The notes: generated by a model from the sequence alone, not told the origin. Numbered from the stretch's first letter, positions 26,126-36,139 are shown. The stretch is DNA of 64,000 nt from Haloplasma contractile SSD-17B (GCF_000215935.2 NZ_AFNU02000001.1:124001-188000); one strand, 5' to 3'. Translations and numbers: made by a program.

Positions 26126-27376
26126 ATGGGACATATAATGAAATTTTTTACTTATATTATGAACTACTTCTCAATTGAATATGAAGATATGGATTTACTT
26201 GACCAAGTTCAAGTATTTAGGCGAAGAAACATTATTGTAAACCGTGTATTATTTATGATTAATATTCTGGTTACTATTTTTATTGTCGCAAATCCAAATC
26301 AGATTATAGAGGTAAATGCACTTGAGTCACTATCGTTAATTGCTCCGACAATTGGAATTAATATACTAATGGCATACTTTGTATCTCACGATAAAGATGA
26401 CTTAGAGAAGCAAACGTTTGGAATGTATATCGTGATTCTGTCAATAGTATATCTAGTTCTTAGAGTCTATTATCTACATCCTGCTTTATATACTTATGTA
26501 CTTATTTATTTAGCGCTTGTCATGATTTCTCTATTCCAAAATAAGAACGCAATGTTCCTCGGAGACATTATGATTTTTGTAGTAGCATCTATATTTCACA
26601 TATTAGCGCTCGATCAAGACTCTATATTTCAAACTATTATTCCTAAGGAAGTTGATCCGCAGTTTGCTGTTTCAATTTACACGCTGTTTTTATTGTTATT
26701 CATTTTTGTAATCACATCGATTGTCTTATTTAGTGAACATATGGAGAATGAACGAAAACAAGAATTAACAAAGCGTAACGAAATAGAAGGTGAATTCAAA
26801 CATGTGATATGGAATGTATTTGATACAATCGAAGAGTTTAGTGAATCGATTGTTGAACATGAGAAAAAGGGTATATATAAGATCGGACTTATTTCTAAAA
26901 AGTTAGCTGGTTTTTGTGGCTTTAAAGAACAAGACAGTTTGAATTTATTTAACTATTCCATCATTCATGGTGTGCATCAAGATTTTAGTACACACTTAGG
27001 AACGGAACAAAAAGAACTATTGTTAGATGACTATCAGCAATTAAAATACAAATTAAATACAGGGAACAATCTGATAAGACGAATTCGTCTAAGTAATAAA
27101 TGCAATGAAATGGTCAGGTCCCGTTTTGAGTCTTGGATAATTTCTCAAACCTTTAAACAACTTAAAAGTGAAGATAGTACAAAAGAAAACCAAATGATTT
27201 TACTGGCCGAAACTTACGTGTTATTGCGTGATAAAAAAAGTTATAAAAAAGCATTAACACATGTTAAAGCAGTTAAAGAGTTGACTGATAACTTTAATCA
27301 CTTCTTTGATGACAATGTGTTATCAACATTTCTAGACCACCACATTGAATTTGAAATAATTTATGAAAATAATTAA
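26126..27376 (+). CDS. Six-TM membrane protein with a degenerate HD-GYP-like domain
   Basis: The 416-residue protein has about six membrane segments within residues 25-210, then a short coiled linker and a cytosolic C-terminal domain. That domain has the helical layout of HD-GYP phosphodiesterases. The stretch AETYVLLRDKKSYKKALTHV matches the conserved DAYDALTSDRPYRKALS element, and the end (HFFDDNVLSTFLDHH) matches FDPxxVxAFL. The metal-binding HD pair and GYP motif are missing (NYSIIHGVHQDF sits where HD is expected). I infer a catalytically dead sensor. ATG 26126 follows AAAGGTGA, which excludes the upstream GTG 26117. It stands alone between two terminated units. Confidence 0.65.
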   Translation: MGHIMKFFTYIMNYFSIEYEDMDLLDQVQVFRRRNIIVNRVLFMINILVTIFIVANPNQIIEVNALESLSLIAPTIGINILMAYFVSHDKDDLEKQTFGMYIVILSIVYLVLRVYYLHPALYTYVLIYLALVMISLFQNKNAMFLGDIMIFVVASIFHILALDQDSIFQTIIPKEVDPQFAVSIYTLFLLLFIFVITSIVLFSEHMENERKQELTKRNEIEGEFKHVIWNVFDTIEEFSESIVEHEKKGIYKIGLISKKLAGFCGFKEQDSLNLFNYSIIHGVHQDFSTHLGTEQKELLLDDYQQLKYKLNTGNNLIRRIRLSNKCNEMVRSRFESWIISQTFKQLKSEDSTKENQMILLAETYVLLRDKKSYKKALTHVKAVKELTDNFNHFFDDNVLSTFLDHHIEFEIIYENN

Positions 27377-27384
27377 TCTAATAT

Positions 27385-27413
27385 TTGACAAACATGTTAA
27401 AAAATAGTATAAT
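27385..27413 (+). promoter_or_regulatory. Promoter of metK
   Basis: A perfect TTGACA (27385-27390), 17-base spacer and TATAAT (27408-27413). Confidence 0.9.
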
Positions 27414-27438
27414 TTCACTTGTCGAAAAATTAAATATT

Positions 27439-27578
27439 CTCTTATTAAGAGCGATGGAGGAAGAGACCCAAAGAAGTCGCAGCAACCCCCTATTTTAGGA
27501 AGGTGCTTGTCTCAGGAAGTGGAACACTTTATCAATAAGAGTGCGTTGTTAAAAAACCGCTCTCTTTAGCGGTTTTTT
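27439..27578 (+). promoter_or_regulatory. SAM-I (S-box) riboswitch with transcription terminator
   Basis: The aptamer closes with P1 CTCTTATT (27439-27446) and AATAAGAG (27534-27541). It contains the S-box core strings GCGATGGAGG, GCAGCAACC and AAGGTGCT. A terminator AAAAAACCGCT/AGCGGTTTTTT (27551-27578) follows. CTCT at 27560-27563 can instead pair with AGAG of the P1 3' arm, a plausible antiterminator. High SAM is expected to stop metK transcription. Confidence 0.95.
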
Positions 27579-27649
27579 TATTAGTTAAAGTGTACAGTGT
27601 ATAGAGAATTCATTTCGATTTAAAATATATTTTAGGAGGTATCGTAATA

Positions 27650-28843
27650 ATGAATGTAGAAAAAAAATTATTCACATCAGAATCTGTAACAGAAGGACAT
27701 CCAGATAAAATTTGTGATCAAATTTCGGATTCGATATTAGATGCAATTATGAAAGATGATCCATATGCTCGTGTTGCGTGTGAAACAAGTGTTACAACTG
27801 GTCTAGTTTTAGTAAGTGGCGAAATATCAACAACGACTTATGTAGATATACAAAAGGTCGTACGTGAAACAGTTAAAGAAATTGGATATGATCGTGCAAA
27901 GTATGGTTTTGATGCAGATACATGTGCTGTTTTAGTTGCTATCGATGAGCAATCTCCTGACATTGCTCAAGGTGTTGATGATGCATTAGAACATCGTGAG
28001 GGGACAGATCAGTTTCAAGATTTAGATGCTATAGGAGCAGGTGACCAGGGATTAATGTTCGGGTATGCGACAAATGAAACACCTGAATACATGCCTCTAC
28101 CTATCATTTTAGCACATAAAGTTACACGACAGTTAGCTAAGGTGAGAAAAGACAATACACTGCCTTATTTAAGACCTGACGGGAAATCACAGATTACCGT
28201 TGAGTATGATGAAAATGACCAACCTAAGCGTTTAGATGCGGTTGTATTATCGACACAACATTCACCTGAAGTATCACATGAGCAATTAACAAGTGATATT
28301 AGAAAACATGTACTTGATGTAGTACTACCTAGTAATCTAATTGATGAAGATACTAAATTCTTTATCAATCCAACAGGACGCTTCGTAATAGGAGGACCAC
28401 AAGGAGATGCAGGTCTAACAGGAAGAAAGATTATTGTTGATACATACGGAGGATATGCACGCCATGGTGGAGGAGCATTCTCTGGAAAAGATTGTACAAA
28501 AGTAGACCGTAGTGCTGCTTATGCTGCAAGGTATGTTGCTAAAAATGTTGTTGCTGCAGGACTTGCTGATAAATGTGAAATTCAATTATCTTATGCAATT
28601 GGTGTTGCAAAACCAACATCAGTTCGTGTTGATACATTCGGTACAGGAAAAATAGACGATAACAAAATGGTAGAGATTATCCGTCAAAATTTTGATCTTA
28701 GACCTGCGGGGATCATCAAGATGCTGAACTTACGCCAAGCTATTTATAAGCAAACAGCTGCTTATGGACATTTTGGACGTAATGACCTAGATTTACCATG
28801 GGAAAAAATTGACAAGGCTGATGAGTTAAAAAAACATATATAA
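27650..28843 (+). CDS. metK: S-adenosylmethionine synthetase
   Basis: The 397-residue enzyme makes SAM from methionine and ATP. Signatures are [29 protein letters not shown] and the P-loop-like [19 protein letters not shown]. Length is normal. AGGAGGT precedes ATG 27650. The S-box riboswitch upstream gives feedback control by the product. Confidence 0.98.
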   Translation: MNVEKKLFTSESVTEGHPDKICDQISDSILDAIMKDDPYARVACETSVTTGLVLVSGEISTTTYVDIQKVVRETVKEIGYDRAKYGFDADTCAVLVAIDEQSPDIAQGVDDALEHREGTDQFQDLDAIGAGDQGLMFGYATNETPEYMPLPIILAHKVTRQLAKVRKDNTLPYLRPDGKSQITVEYDENDQPKRLDAVVLSTQHSPEVSHEQLTSDIRKHVLDVVLPSNLIDEDTKFFINPTGRFVIGGPQGDAGLTGRKIIVDTYGGYARHGGGAFSGKDCTKVDRSAAYAARYVAKNVVAAGLADKCEIQLSYAIGVAKPTSVRVDTFGTGKIDDNKMVEIIRQNFDLRPAGIIKMLNLRQAIYKQTAAYGHFGRNDLDLPWEKIDKADELKKHI

Positions 28844-28894
28844 ACATATAAAAAAATGAGTAGAATATTAGAATTCTACTCATTTTTTATATGT
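28844..28894 (+). terminator. Long intrinsic terminator after metK
   Basis: The stem extends over about 23 bp: ACATATAAA plus AAAATGAGTAGAAT pairs with ATTCTACTCATTTT plus TTTATATGT. The loop is 6 nt. The T tract is part of the 3' arm. Confidence 0.85.
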
Positions 28895-29241
28895 GAAAAA
28901 CTAGAATAAACTTTACAGAAAATTAATAATGATTCAATATAATATTAAAGTTCTATTGTTATCATCTATTAGACAACATAATGTAAAGTTTTAAAATGGA
29001 TTTTACTATAGACACATTAAGTGAGATATTTTCTCAATAATAGTCGATACAAGTAGAAGTGTAGAGCGTAAAACTCTAATCATTTCTTTCAATAATTGAA
29101 TAGCTATAAAATGAAAAACTGTATAATGAGTTGAGTTTTATGCTTATTAAACACTATTTTACCATGGGACACTATATATGTGAGAACAGCCTTTCCTGAT
29201 TTAACGAATAGATCAAATCTTATTCAAAATACTCCTTCGTC
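28895..29241. other. Gene-free stretch between metK and the insertion sequence
   Basis: No ORF with a ribosome site is visible. AGCGTAAAACTC (29065-29076) and GAGTTTTATGCT (29133-29144) are 12-base inverted repeats with one G-T pair. They flank a TATAAT at 29122-29127. The stretch may be what remains of the former downstream region of the RNase J gene. Confidence 0.4.
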
Positions 29242-30804
29242 TATATAAAAAAACAAGGTCATATGAAGTGACACCTGTCAAGTAGACAGTAACAAAAAAA
29301 TAGGTTTATATGAAATTATGCAGCTAAAAGATGGTTTCTGTATTGTGCAGGAGCCATCTTTTTCAATGTCCATTGATAACGACCAGTATTATAGAAATCC
29401 ATATACGATTCTATAATTTCAGTTAAATCCATCAGTTCTTTAGTTTCGTCATAATTACACTCATCTTTAAAGTGCCCAAAGAATGTCTCCATTTTAGCGT
29501 TATCTAAACAGTTTCCACGACGTGACATTGATTGTGTTACGTTTAGCTTATTAAGCTTATTAACGTATTTAGGATTGGTGTAATGGAAACCTTGATCCGA
29601 ATGAATAAGAATATCATTATCTTTTATGTAATCTTCACCATATCGTTCAACTAGCTGATCAATTACATCAATTGATAATGAGATAGCTAAGCTTTTACTT
29701 ACCTTCCAAGCTACGATTTCACGTGTACATAGATCTTTCACAGCAGATAAGTAATAACGTTCATTGCTTGATAATGTTAAGTATGTAATATCCGTCGCAA
29801 ATACAGTTCCTGGCTTGTCTACATTGAAGTTACGGTCTAAGACATTCTCAAAATAATGATGTGATTTGTAAGCATCGTATAGATGCTTGTGCCGGTTCTT
29901 CTTACGTATTATAGATCGTATACCGAACTTCTTCATCAAGCGATAGATTTTCTTAGGATTCATGATAATCCCTTCATCATTGCGCAAGTTCATACCGCAA
30001 GTTCATACAAATCGTTCTATAACCTGCTGTCTTATCACTTTTAAGCCAGATATACTTTATGTCTTTGAAATCAGATAGATCTTGTTTCTCGCGTTGTTTT
30101 CGTTCAGATGCTGTTTTAACCCATTTATTATAACCTGAACGAGAGACACTAAAGTATTCACACAATGATGTAATGGAGCTATATCCCCTGTTCTTGAGGT
30201 CATGTATAAAACTAAAAATCATTTGCTTTGGCATATATTTATCGCTTACTTCCACCACCTTTCCTAGCCATAATCGCTTTTTTAAGTTTTCTATTTCCTG
30301 TTTTTGGGCCTCAATAATCTTCTCCTGAATAAGTACCTTTTCATCTACAGTTAACTCCTGTTTCTTAGGTCGACCTGATTTACCATTTGCATTTCTTCCC
30401 CTTGTTTCTTTAAAGAAACATTCTCTTCCATGTATTTTATATTGTTGAGTCCACTTCTTAATATATTTGTAACTGCTAGGATCATGATAACATAATCCAT
30501 TGTCTTCAAATATTTCTCTTGTTGAATATCCTTGTTCTCTTAATTCAACAGCCTTTACTTTAAACTCTGGACTGTAGGTTATAGTTTTTCCTACTCTTAA
30601 TACATTTGGATTATTCTCTAATTCTTCTTTATTTTGTTTTATAAATTCTTTTATACTAATACTGTTTTTCCCCATTAGACTCACTCCTAGTTTTCTTCTA
30701 TAATTAACATTATAATACAAAAATACCCATATAGTAACACTAACTTTTTTGTTTAGTGTCTACTACATGGGTATCATATCAATACGACCTTGTTTTTTTA
30801 TATA
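29242..30804 (-). mobile_element. IS3-family insertion sequence
   Basis: Both ends carry an identical 19-base inverted repeat, TATATAAAAAAACAAGGTC at 29242-29260 and its complement at 30786-30804. Weaker similarity continues inward (GTAGACA). The outermost TATAT/ATATA may include target-site duplication (ATAT), making the element about 1.55 kb. It contains one interrupted transposase gene. It sits 3 bases beyond the stop codon of the RNase J gene and in the same direction. Confidence 0.88.
29316..30675 (-). pseudogene. IS3-family transposase, frameshifted by a 13-bp tandem duplication
   Basis: The first frame runs from ATG 30675 (AGGAG upstream). It holds an HTH_Tnp_1-like domain (YSPEFKVKAVELREQGYS), a coiled coil (EAQKQEIENLKKRLW) and the HTH_21 part of OrfB (FSVSRSGYNKWV), and stops at 29977. 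The DDE integrase core continues in another frame: Asp in FATDITYL, Asp in IHSDQGFHYT, Glu in KMETFFGHFKDE. A 13-base unit, GCGCAAGTTCATA at 29982-29994, is repeated with one mismatch at 29995-30007. Removing one copy restores a single frame of about 450 residues. The original element thus had fused OrfA and OrfB and is now probably inactive. Confidence 0.88.
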
Positions 30805-30807
30805 TTA

Positions 30808-32502
30808 CTACTGTTTTATATTCATAATGACTGGAATAATCATTGGTTTTCTTTGAACTTTATCATATACAAATGTAGCAAGATAATCTGTCAATTCATT
30901 TTTTAGTTGGTTAATAGACATTTTGTTATGTTTTTTCAGTAGGTGATGGGTATGGTTCACGGTAACTTCTTGAATTTCTCGTACAAGTTCCTGTGAATCC
31001 TTAAAGTAAACAAATCCTCTTGAGACAATGTAAGGTGTTTTTAGGACTTTCTTTTTCTGTAGATTAACATTAATAACTGTAACAAGCATTCCATCATTCG
31101 ATAAGATTTTTCGGTCTCTAATGACTACATTACCGATGTCCCCTATACCGCTACCATCAACTAAAACGGTTCCTGAGGGCACATTACCTGCTACACGTGC
31201 ATTGTTTTTACTTAACGCTAATACTTGCCCATTATCTAAAACATGTGTATTCTCACTCTTCATACCACATTGTACAGCTAGTTCTGTATGGATTTTTAAC
31301 ATTCTATATTCACCATGAATAGGCATAAAGAATTTTGGTTTGATTAACTGAAGCATTAATTTCAATTCTTCTGCACCCGCATGACCTGACGTATGTGTGT
31401 CAGTTAATGGGCTGTGTGTAATAACATCAGCACCTGCTCTAAACAATCTATTGATTGTTCGTCCTACACTTGATGCATTACCCGGAATAGGTGAAGAAGA
31501 GAAGATAACAGTATCTCCTGGTATAATTGAAATTTGTCTATGCGTACCATTAGCGATCCGTGATAATGCTGCTAACGGCTCACCTTGAGAACCTGTACAT
31601 AGTATTGTTACTTGCTTTTCATCAATATACTTGAGCTGATTCCATGTAATAAATGTATCATCAGGACATTTAATATATCCTAGACCGCGACCAACATTCA
31701 AAGTATTCTCCATACTACGACCGAATATAGCAATTTTTCGGTTTGTTGCAACACTTGCCTCTACTATTTGTTGAATTCTATGAATATTTGAAGCAAATGT
31801 AGCGACAATAATTCGGTTGTTTATTTTTCTAAAGATATCCTTCATACTTTCTCCGACTTTTCGTTCAGACATTGTAAATTCTGGTAACTCACTGTTCGTA
31901 CTATCTGAAAGTAAGCAAAGTACTCCTCGTTCACCTAGTTTAGCGATCTTTCCAAAATCTGCAATTGGCCCAATTGGTGTAAAATCAAATTTAAAATCAC
32001 CAGTATGTACAATCATACCTTGTGGGGTCTTAACTGATACACCAAACGAGTCAGGTATAGAATGGTTTGTTCTAAAGAACGAAATCGACATATGTTCAAA
32101 GGTATAAATATCATTGTCATCGAAAATAACGATTTCACTTGCTTTTGTTAATCGATGTTCCTCTAGTTTTTTCTTAATTAATCCTTCAGCTAATCTACCT
32201 GCATAGATTTTTGGTATTTTAAGCTGCTTTAGAAGAAATGGTATACCACCAATGTGATCTTCATGACCATGCGTGATAAATAAGCCTTTAATTTTATTTT
32301 GGTTTTCAATTAAATATTGATAATCAGGAATGACATAGTCAATCCCTAGTAGATGACTCTCAGGGAATTTTACTCCAGCATCTATTATGATTATTTCATT
32401 TTTATACTCGATACAATATGTGTTTTTTCCTATCTCACCTAAACCACCTAAAGCAAAAACACCTACTTCGTAGTGTTTAAGTATCTCATTTTTATTATTC
32501 AT
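30808..32502 (-). CDS. rnjA: Ribonuclease J
   Basis: The 564-residue metallo-beta-lactamase/beta-CASP nuclease takes part in mRNA decay and rRNA 5' maturation. The metal motif THGHEDHIGGIPFLLK, the later HTGDFKFDFTP and the beta-CASP HTSGHAGAEELK are intact. The frame is open further upstream to 32550. Candidate starts are ATG 32511 (AAAGGA only 3 bases away) and ATG 32502 (12 bases); I chose the latter, and the uncertainty is 3 residues. Whether it is J1 or J2 cannot be settled here. An IS element begins directly after the stop, so the native terminator has been displaced and transcription may run into the transposase. Confidence 0.94.
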   Translation of the reverse strand: MNNKNEILKHYEVGVFALGGLGEIGKNTYCIEYKNEIIIIDAGVKFPESHLLGIDYVIPDYQYLIENQNKIKGLFITHGHEDHIGGIPFLLKQLKIPKIYAGRLAEGLIKKKLEEHRLTKASEIVIFDDNDIYTFEHMSISFFRTNHSIPDSFGVSVKTPQGMIVHTGDFKFDFTPIGPIADFGKIAKLGERGVLCLLSDSTNSELPEFTMSERKVGESMKDIFRKINNRIIVATFASNIHRIQQIVEASVATNRKIAIFGRSMENTLNVGRGLGYIKCPDDTFITWNQLKYIDEKQVTILCTGSQGEPLAALSRIANGTHRQISIIPGDTVIFSSSPIPGNASSVGRTINRLFRAGADVITHSPLTDTHTSGHAGAEELKLMLQLIKPKFFMPIHGEYRMLKIHTELAVQCGMKSENTHVLDNGQVLALSKNNARVAGNVPSGTVLVDGSGIGDIGNVVIRDRKILSNDGMLVTVINVNLQKKKVLKTPYIVSRGFVYFKDSQELVREIQEVTVNHTHHLLKKHNKMSINQLKNELTDYLATFVYDKVQRKPMIIPVIMNIKQ

Positions 32503-32554
32503 CTTCTGCATCAATCCTTTCTTGACGATTATTAGTATTTGTACCTGCATCTTA

Positions 32555-32583
32555 ATTATAATATTTTTGGTAAGAAATGTCTA
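32555..32583 (-). promoter_or_regulatory. Promoter of the RNase J gene
   Basis: On the minus strand, TAGACA (32583-32578) and TATAAT (32560-32555) are separated by 17 bases. It is back to back with the promoter of the phosphatase gene. Confidence 0.65.
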
Positions 32584-32588
32584 AAATA

Positions 32589-32618
32589 TTAGCAAAAAAT
32601 TTGTTTTTATTTTATAAT
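32589..32618 (+). promoter_or_regulatory. Promoter of the Cof-type phosphatase gene
   Basis: TTAGCA (32589-32594) and TATAAT (32613-32618) have 18-base spacing. The start codon is 45 bases downstream. Confidence 0.55.
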
Positions 32619-32662
32619 TATGTTAGAAACTACACAATACTACTATGTAGGAGGCGGTCATA

Positions 32663-33442
32663 ATGGAAAAGAAAATAGTTTTTATTGATATAGATGGTAC
32701 ATTATTTGATCACGAACACAATAGGGTTCATCAGTCCACAGTTGAAGCAATTAATAAACTAAGAGAGAATGATATTTATGTGTTTGTCGCATCGGGAAGA
32801 TCTCGTATTATGGCATTACAAGTACTTGATCGTTATGATATAAAAGTAGATGGTTATGTATTTATTAATGGTCAGTATGTTATTTACAAGGATGAAGTTA
32901 TTTATAAGAACCCTATTAGCAAAGAGTTTTTACAGAAATTTATCACAGAATGTGAACAGGTTGGCGAAGATTACGGATTTATGACCGAACATGATTATAC
33001 CGTATCGTCACACTCTGATCGAGTGGTAGAGTCATTTGTAAATTTTAAAATGAAGATTCCTGACATCAACAAAGAAATTTTTAAGACTGATGATGTTTTT
33101 CAGGGGTTAATTTTTGATCTTAAAAATATAGACTATTTTAATGATAAATATAAAGACTATGTAAAATTTATTCCATGGCTCGGTAAAGGAGCCGATATTG
33201 TGCCTAAGAATGGGTCTAAAGCAAATGGTATTTCGTATGTTCTTAAAAAACTAGGTGCAAAAAGGGAAAACGTATATGCAATAGGTGATTCTTATAATGA
33301 TATCGAGATGATTAAATTTGCAAACTATGGTATTGCAATGGGGAACGCAAATGATACGTTAAAGAAAGTGGCAGACTATGTAACAGATGATATAACTAAG
33401 GATGGTTTATATAAGGCAATGAAGCATTATAAGTTAATTTAA
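32663..33442 (+). CDS. HAD-superfamily Cof-type (IIB) phosphatase
   Basis: The 259-residue cytosolic hydrolase has motif I (FIDIDGTLFD), motif II (VASGRS), the motif III lysine in NGSKANGISYVLKKLG and motif IV (AIGDSYNDIEMI). A type IIB cap lies between motifs II and III. Members dephosphorylate sugar phosphates, flavin or nucleotide monophosphates. The substrate cannot be read from sequence. AGGAGG precedes ATG 32663. Confidence 0.92.
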   Translation: MEKKIVFIDIDGTLFDHEHNRVHQSTVEAINKLRENDIYVFVASGRSRIMALQVLDRYDIKVDGYVFINGQYVIYKDEVIYKNPISKEFLQKFITECEQVGEDYGFMTEHDYTVSSHSDRVVESFVNFKMKIPDINKEIFKTDDVFQGLIFDLKNIDYFNDKYKDYVKFIPWLGKGADIVPKNGSKANGISYVLKKLGAKRENVYAIGDSYNDIEMIKFANYGIAMGNANDTLKKVADYVTDDITKDGLYKAMKHYKLI

Positions 33443-33574
33443 ACAATTGAGGACGATGTATACTAAATTGTTCTCTATTAAAAAGCTTCGGTTAATCTTA
33501 ACGAATCAATTATTTTATAATATCATTAGATTTTAAGTTTTTTTACAGAGTTCATGTTAAGGAGGTTGTCTTAA

Positions 33575-34945
33575 ATGGATCAAAAAGTACTAAATGAACT
33601 TGCTAAGTTAGTTGAACAAGAAAGTGATTTAAATGCACTGGGCAAATTAATTGAACATTATGAAATCGTAAATGATCCTGTTAACTTAGAGCGTTATTAT
33701 AAGAAAGTGCTAGAGGTAAATCCAGAGGATCCAAAAGCATTAAACAATCTATCTGTAATTTATGCAGATTATTTTAAGCAATACGATAAAGCTGAAAAGT
33801 TTTATCAAAAAACGTTAGAATTAGTGAACGACGAACCTCAAGTTCATTATAATTATGCCGTTTTACTTGAGTTTCATTTTCATGATTATGAACTTGCAAA
33901 ACAGCATTACTTACAATCCATTCGTTTAAATTGCCACTTTGTTGAATCCTATATTAATCTAGCCTGGTTATATATTGAAAGGCTACATGATGTTGATTCT
34001 GCTTACGAGACACTACTAAATGCATTAATTCATAATAAGAATAGTGCAGTGCTTTATACAGATCTAGCGTTTATTCAATCGAATTACTATGCTGAATTTG
34101 AAAAAGCAGAACAAAGTCTTAAATTTGCAATAGAACTCGACTCAGATTATGATATTGCCTATACCTATCTTGGGGAGCTGTACACGTTCCTACAACAATA
34201 CGAAGAGGCAACAAACTATTATAATAAGGCGCTTAATTGCACAAGTCAAAGTGAAATTTTATTTGTTAACTATGGAAACCTCCTAGTAAATCATATGCAT
34301 GATTTAGATAATGCCCTGAAACTTTTTGAAGAGGCAATCAGAAGGTTTCCTGATCGCGGCATGTTCTATTGCAATTTATCGCATGTTCACATTCTAAAAG
34401 GCAATGTATATGAGGCGAAGCGATACTTAGATTTAGCCTATGAAACATCATGCGACGATGAAGAGACACTACTCATGATTGGTTATCTAAGAAGTTTTGT
34501 AGAAGAAAATCCTAAGAATTCAATTGATTATTTTGAAAAATTACTTGAAAAGAATCCAACTAGCATAGAAGCATTATCAATAATTGGGTTCTATCATTTA
34601 CTTGAAGAGCATGATTATGAAACAGCTACCGCATATTTCAATAAAATAATTGAGCTGAACGATTCGTTATATATGATAAAATTTACTTTAGCACAGATTT
34701 ATGCTGCCTATTTTCAAGACTATCATAAGGCCATCGATTGTTATAGTAGTATCGATCAGAATATGTTGTCAGAGATAGAGCAAATAGTTCTTAATTTCAG
34801 TATGGGTCAGATTTATGAAAAAAATTTAAAAGATTACCATTCTGCACTAGAATATTATGAAAAAGCTTATGAAACTAAACCCCTAGAGTTCGTAGCACAG
34901 GCCATATCTAACTTGTACGACTCAAATAAAACCTTTGTAAATTAG
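33575..34945 (+). CDS. Large tetratricopeptide repeat protein
   Basis: The 456-residue protein is made of about 11 TPR-like repeats, for example QYDKAEKFYQKTLELVNDEP, QYEEATNYYNKALNCTSQSE and DYHSALEYYEKAYETKPLEF. Many repeats carry an extra Asp-Tyr before the A helix (HDYELAKQ, KDYHSA), which resembles Sel1/TPR hybrids. It has no signal peptide or catalytic domain. AAGGAGG precedes ATG 33575 and a TATAAT lies at 33516-33521. It probably acts as a protein-interaction scaffold; the partner is unknown. Confidence 0.83.
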   Translation: MDQKVLNELAKLVEQESDLNALGKLIEHYEIVNDPVNLERYYKKVLEVNPEDPKALNNLSVIYADYFKQYDKAEKFYQKTLELVNDEPQVHYNYAVLLEFHFHDYELAKQHYLQSIRLNCHFVESYINLAWLYIERLHDVDSAYETLLNALIHNKNSAVLYTDLAFIQSNYYAEFEKAEQSLKFAIELDSDYDIAYTYLGELYTFLQQYEEATNYYNKALNCTSQSEILFVNYGNLLVNHMHDLDNALKLFEEAIRRFPDRGMFYCNLSHVHILKGNVYEAKRYLDLAYETSCDDEETLLMIGYLRSFVEENPKNSIDYFEKLLEKNPTSIEALSIIGFYHLLEEHDYETATAYFNKIIELNDSLYMIKFTLAQIYAAYFQDYHKAIDCYSSIDQNMLSEIEQIVLNFSMGQIYEKNLKDYHSALEYYEKAYETKPLEFVAQAISNLYDSNKTFVN

Positions 34946-34969
34946 AGTTATGTTTAAATACATACTAAA

Positions 34970-35010
34970 AACTCCTGATTGAACAGTACCTGAGCGTTCT
35001 ATCAGGAGTT
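34970..35010. terminator. Hairpin between convergent TPR and def genes
   Basis: AACTCCTGAT plus GAAC pairs with GTTC plus ATCAGGAGTT, with one mismatch and an 11-nt loop. It is AT-flanked on both sides and lies between convergent genes. Confidence 0.7.
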
Positions 35011-35050
35011 ATTTATATTTTGAATAAATAATTTACTAGTTAATTACCGT

Positions 35051-35620
35051 TTAGAATTGAATTGGTTTCGCTTCATTTACTAGTCCAAATGGATTTTCTT
35101 TGTTAATACGGTCCATGAATAGAATGCCATTCAGATGATCAATTTCATGCTGGAAAACAATTCCTACATAGTTTTTTAAACGGATCCGAACTTCATTAAC
35201 GGACCCATCTTCTTGTAATTGATGGGCTAGAACAGTAATTCTACGATAACGTGGTACAAGTCCTTTAACCTCTCGGTCAACAGATAAACAACCTTCTCCT
35301 TGAGGTAAGAACGTAATTTCTTCTGAGTGGCTAATGATTTTTGGATTAATCAGCATATAGCTATACAGTTTATCACCTGTTTCATCCGTCGTGTGCACGG
35401 CCATCATCTTCATTGACTTATTAATTTGGGGAGCTGCTAATCCAACACCAGGACGCAATTTATATTTTTCTGCTAGTTCTTCATCTTGAGAATTTTTAAG
35501 GAACTCTAACATGCTAAATAATGTTTGTTTATCTTCATCTGAAACAGGTAATTCTACATCCTGTGCTTTTATCCTTAGGGTGTCATGACCTTCGCGAATT
35601 ACATCTTTCATTGTCAACAT
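35051..35620 (-). CDS. def: Peptide deformylase (type II)
   Basis: The 189-residue metalloenzyme removes the formyl group from nascent N-terminal methionine. Motif I ([13 protein letters not shown]), motif II (EGCLSVD, with the metal Cys) and motif III ([12 protein letters not shown]) are intact. The inserts between motifs are those of type II enzymes of Gram-positives. GGAGG lies 8 bases before ATG 35620. Confidence 0.96.
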   Translation of the reverse strand: MLTMKDVIREGHDTLRIKAQDVELPVSDEDKQTLFSMLEFLKNSQDEELAEKYKLRPGVGLAAPQINKSMKMMAVHTTDETGDKLYSYMLINPKIISHSEEITFLPQGEGCLSVDREVKGLVPRYRRITVLAHQLQEDGSVNEVRIRLKNYVGIVFQHEIDHLNGILFMDRINKENPFGLVNEAKPIQF

Positions 35621-35658
35621 ATTTTATACCTCCATACATTTATGTATCTTTTATTTAT

Positions 35659-35667
35659 ATTATAACA
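35659..35667 (-). promoter_or_regulatory. Extended -10 promoter for def
   Basis: The minus strand reads TGTTATAAT here, 39 bases upstream of the def start. Confidence 0.5.
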
Positions 35668-36139
35668 TAAATATGAAAAAAGAAAGGATTAAGCAAAAAT
35701 TGGTTCATTTTATCGCTAGTATATATTCAAATTAATCATTGAGTTAACGTGATTACTTTTGAACAATTCAACAACTACATTTTCACATTTATGTGGTTGT
35801 AGTTGCTTTTAAACGAAGTAAATCTCAATAGAATAAGAAATCATACTTTGTTTGATTCAATCTCGTATTTATAGGGTATACTCACCTAAGGTAATTTATA
35901 ATAAATGTGGGAAAGGATGTCACATGTTCCATTAGGATAAAATTTTTATGCTATAATGAAAAAAAGGACACTACTACCAGTAACGACGTATTAGTTTTAA
36001 ATTTCATGAGATCCTTGATACAAATTAACAGTATGCAGAAGAATGGTGTCTAATTGTCCTATTCATCTCGAATAAATAAGATAGTTAGAGTTTAACTTTA
36101 GTTTCGTTATAACAACGGAACCAATCCTTCTATGAATAT
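35668..36139 (+). other. Gene-poor stretch with an orphan hairpin and an orphan promoter
   Basis: CAACTACA (35772-35779) pairs with TGTAGTTG (35798-35805) and is followed by CTTTT, a rightward terminator-like hairpin with no gene upstream on that strand. An extended -10 TGCTATAAT lies at 35950-35958 with no convincing -35 or ORF behind it. Either could belong to a small RNA. Nothing else is recognisable. Confidence 0.4.

Noticed and set aside
35672-35734. 20-residue ORF starting MKKERIKQKL opposite the def promoter
   Set aside because: No ribosome site, and it lies over the minus-strand promoter of def; most likely chance.
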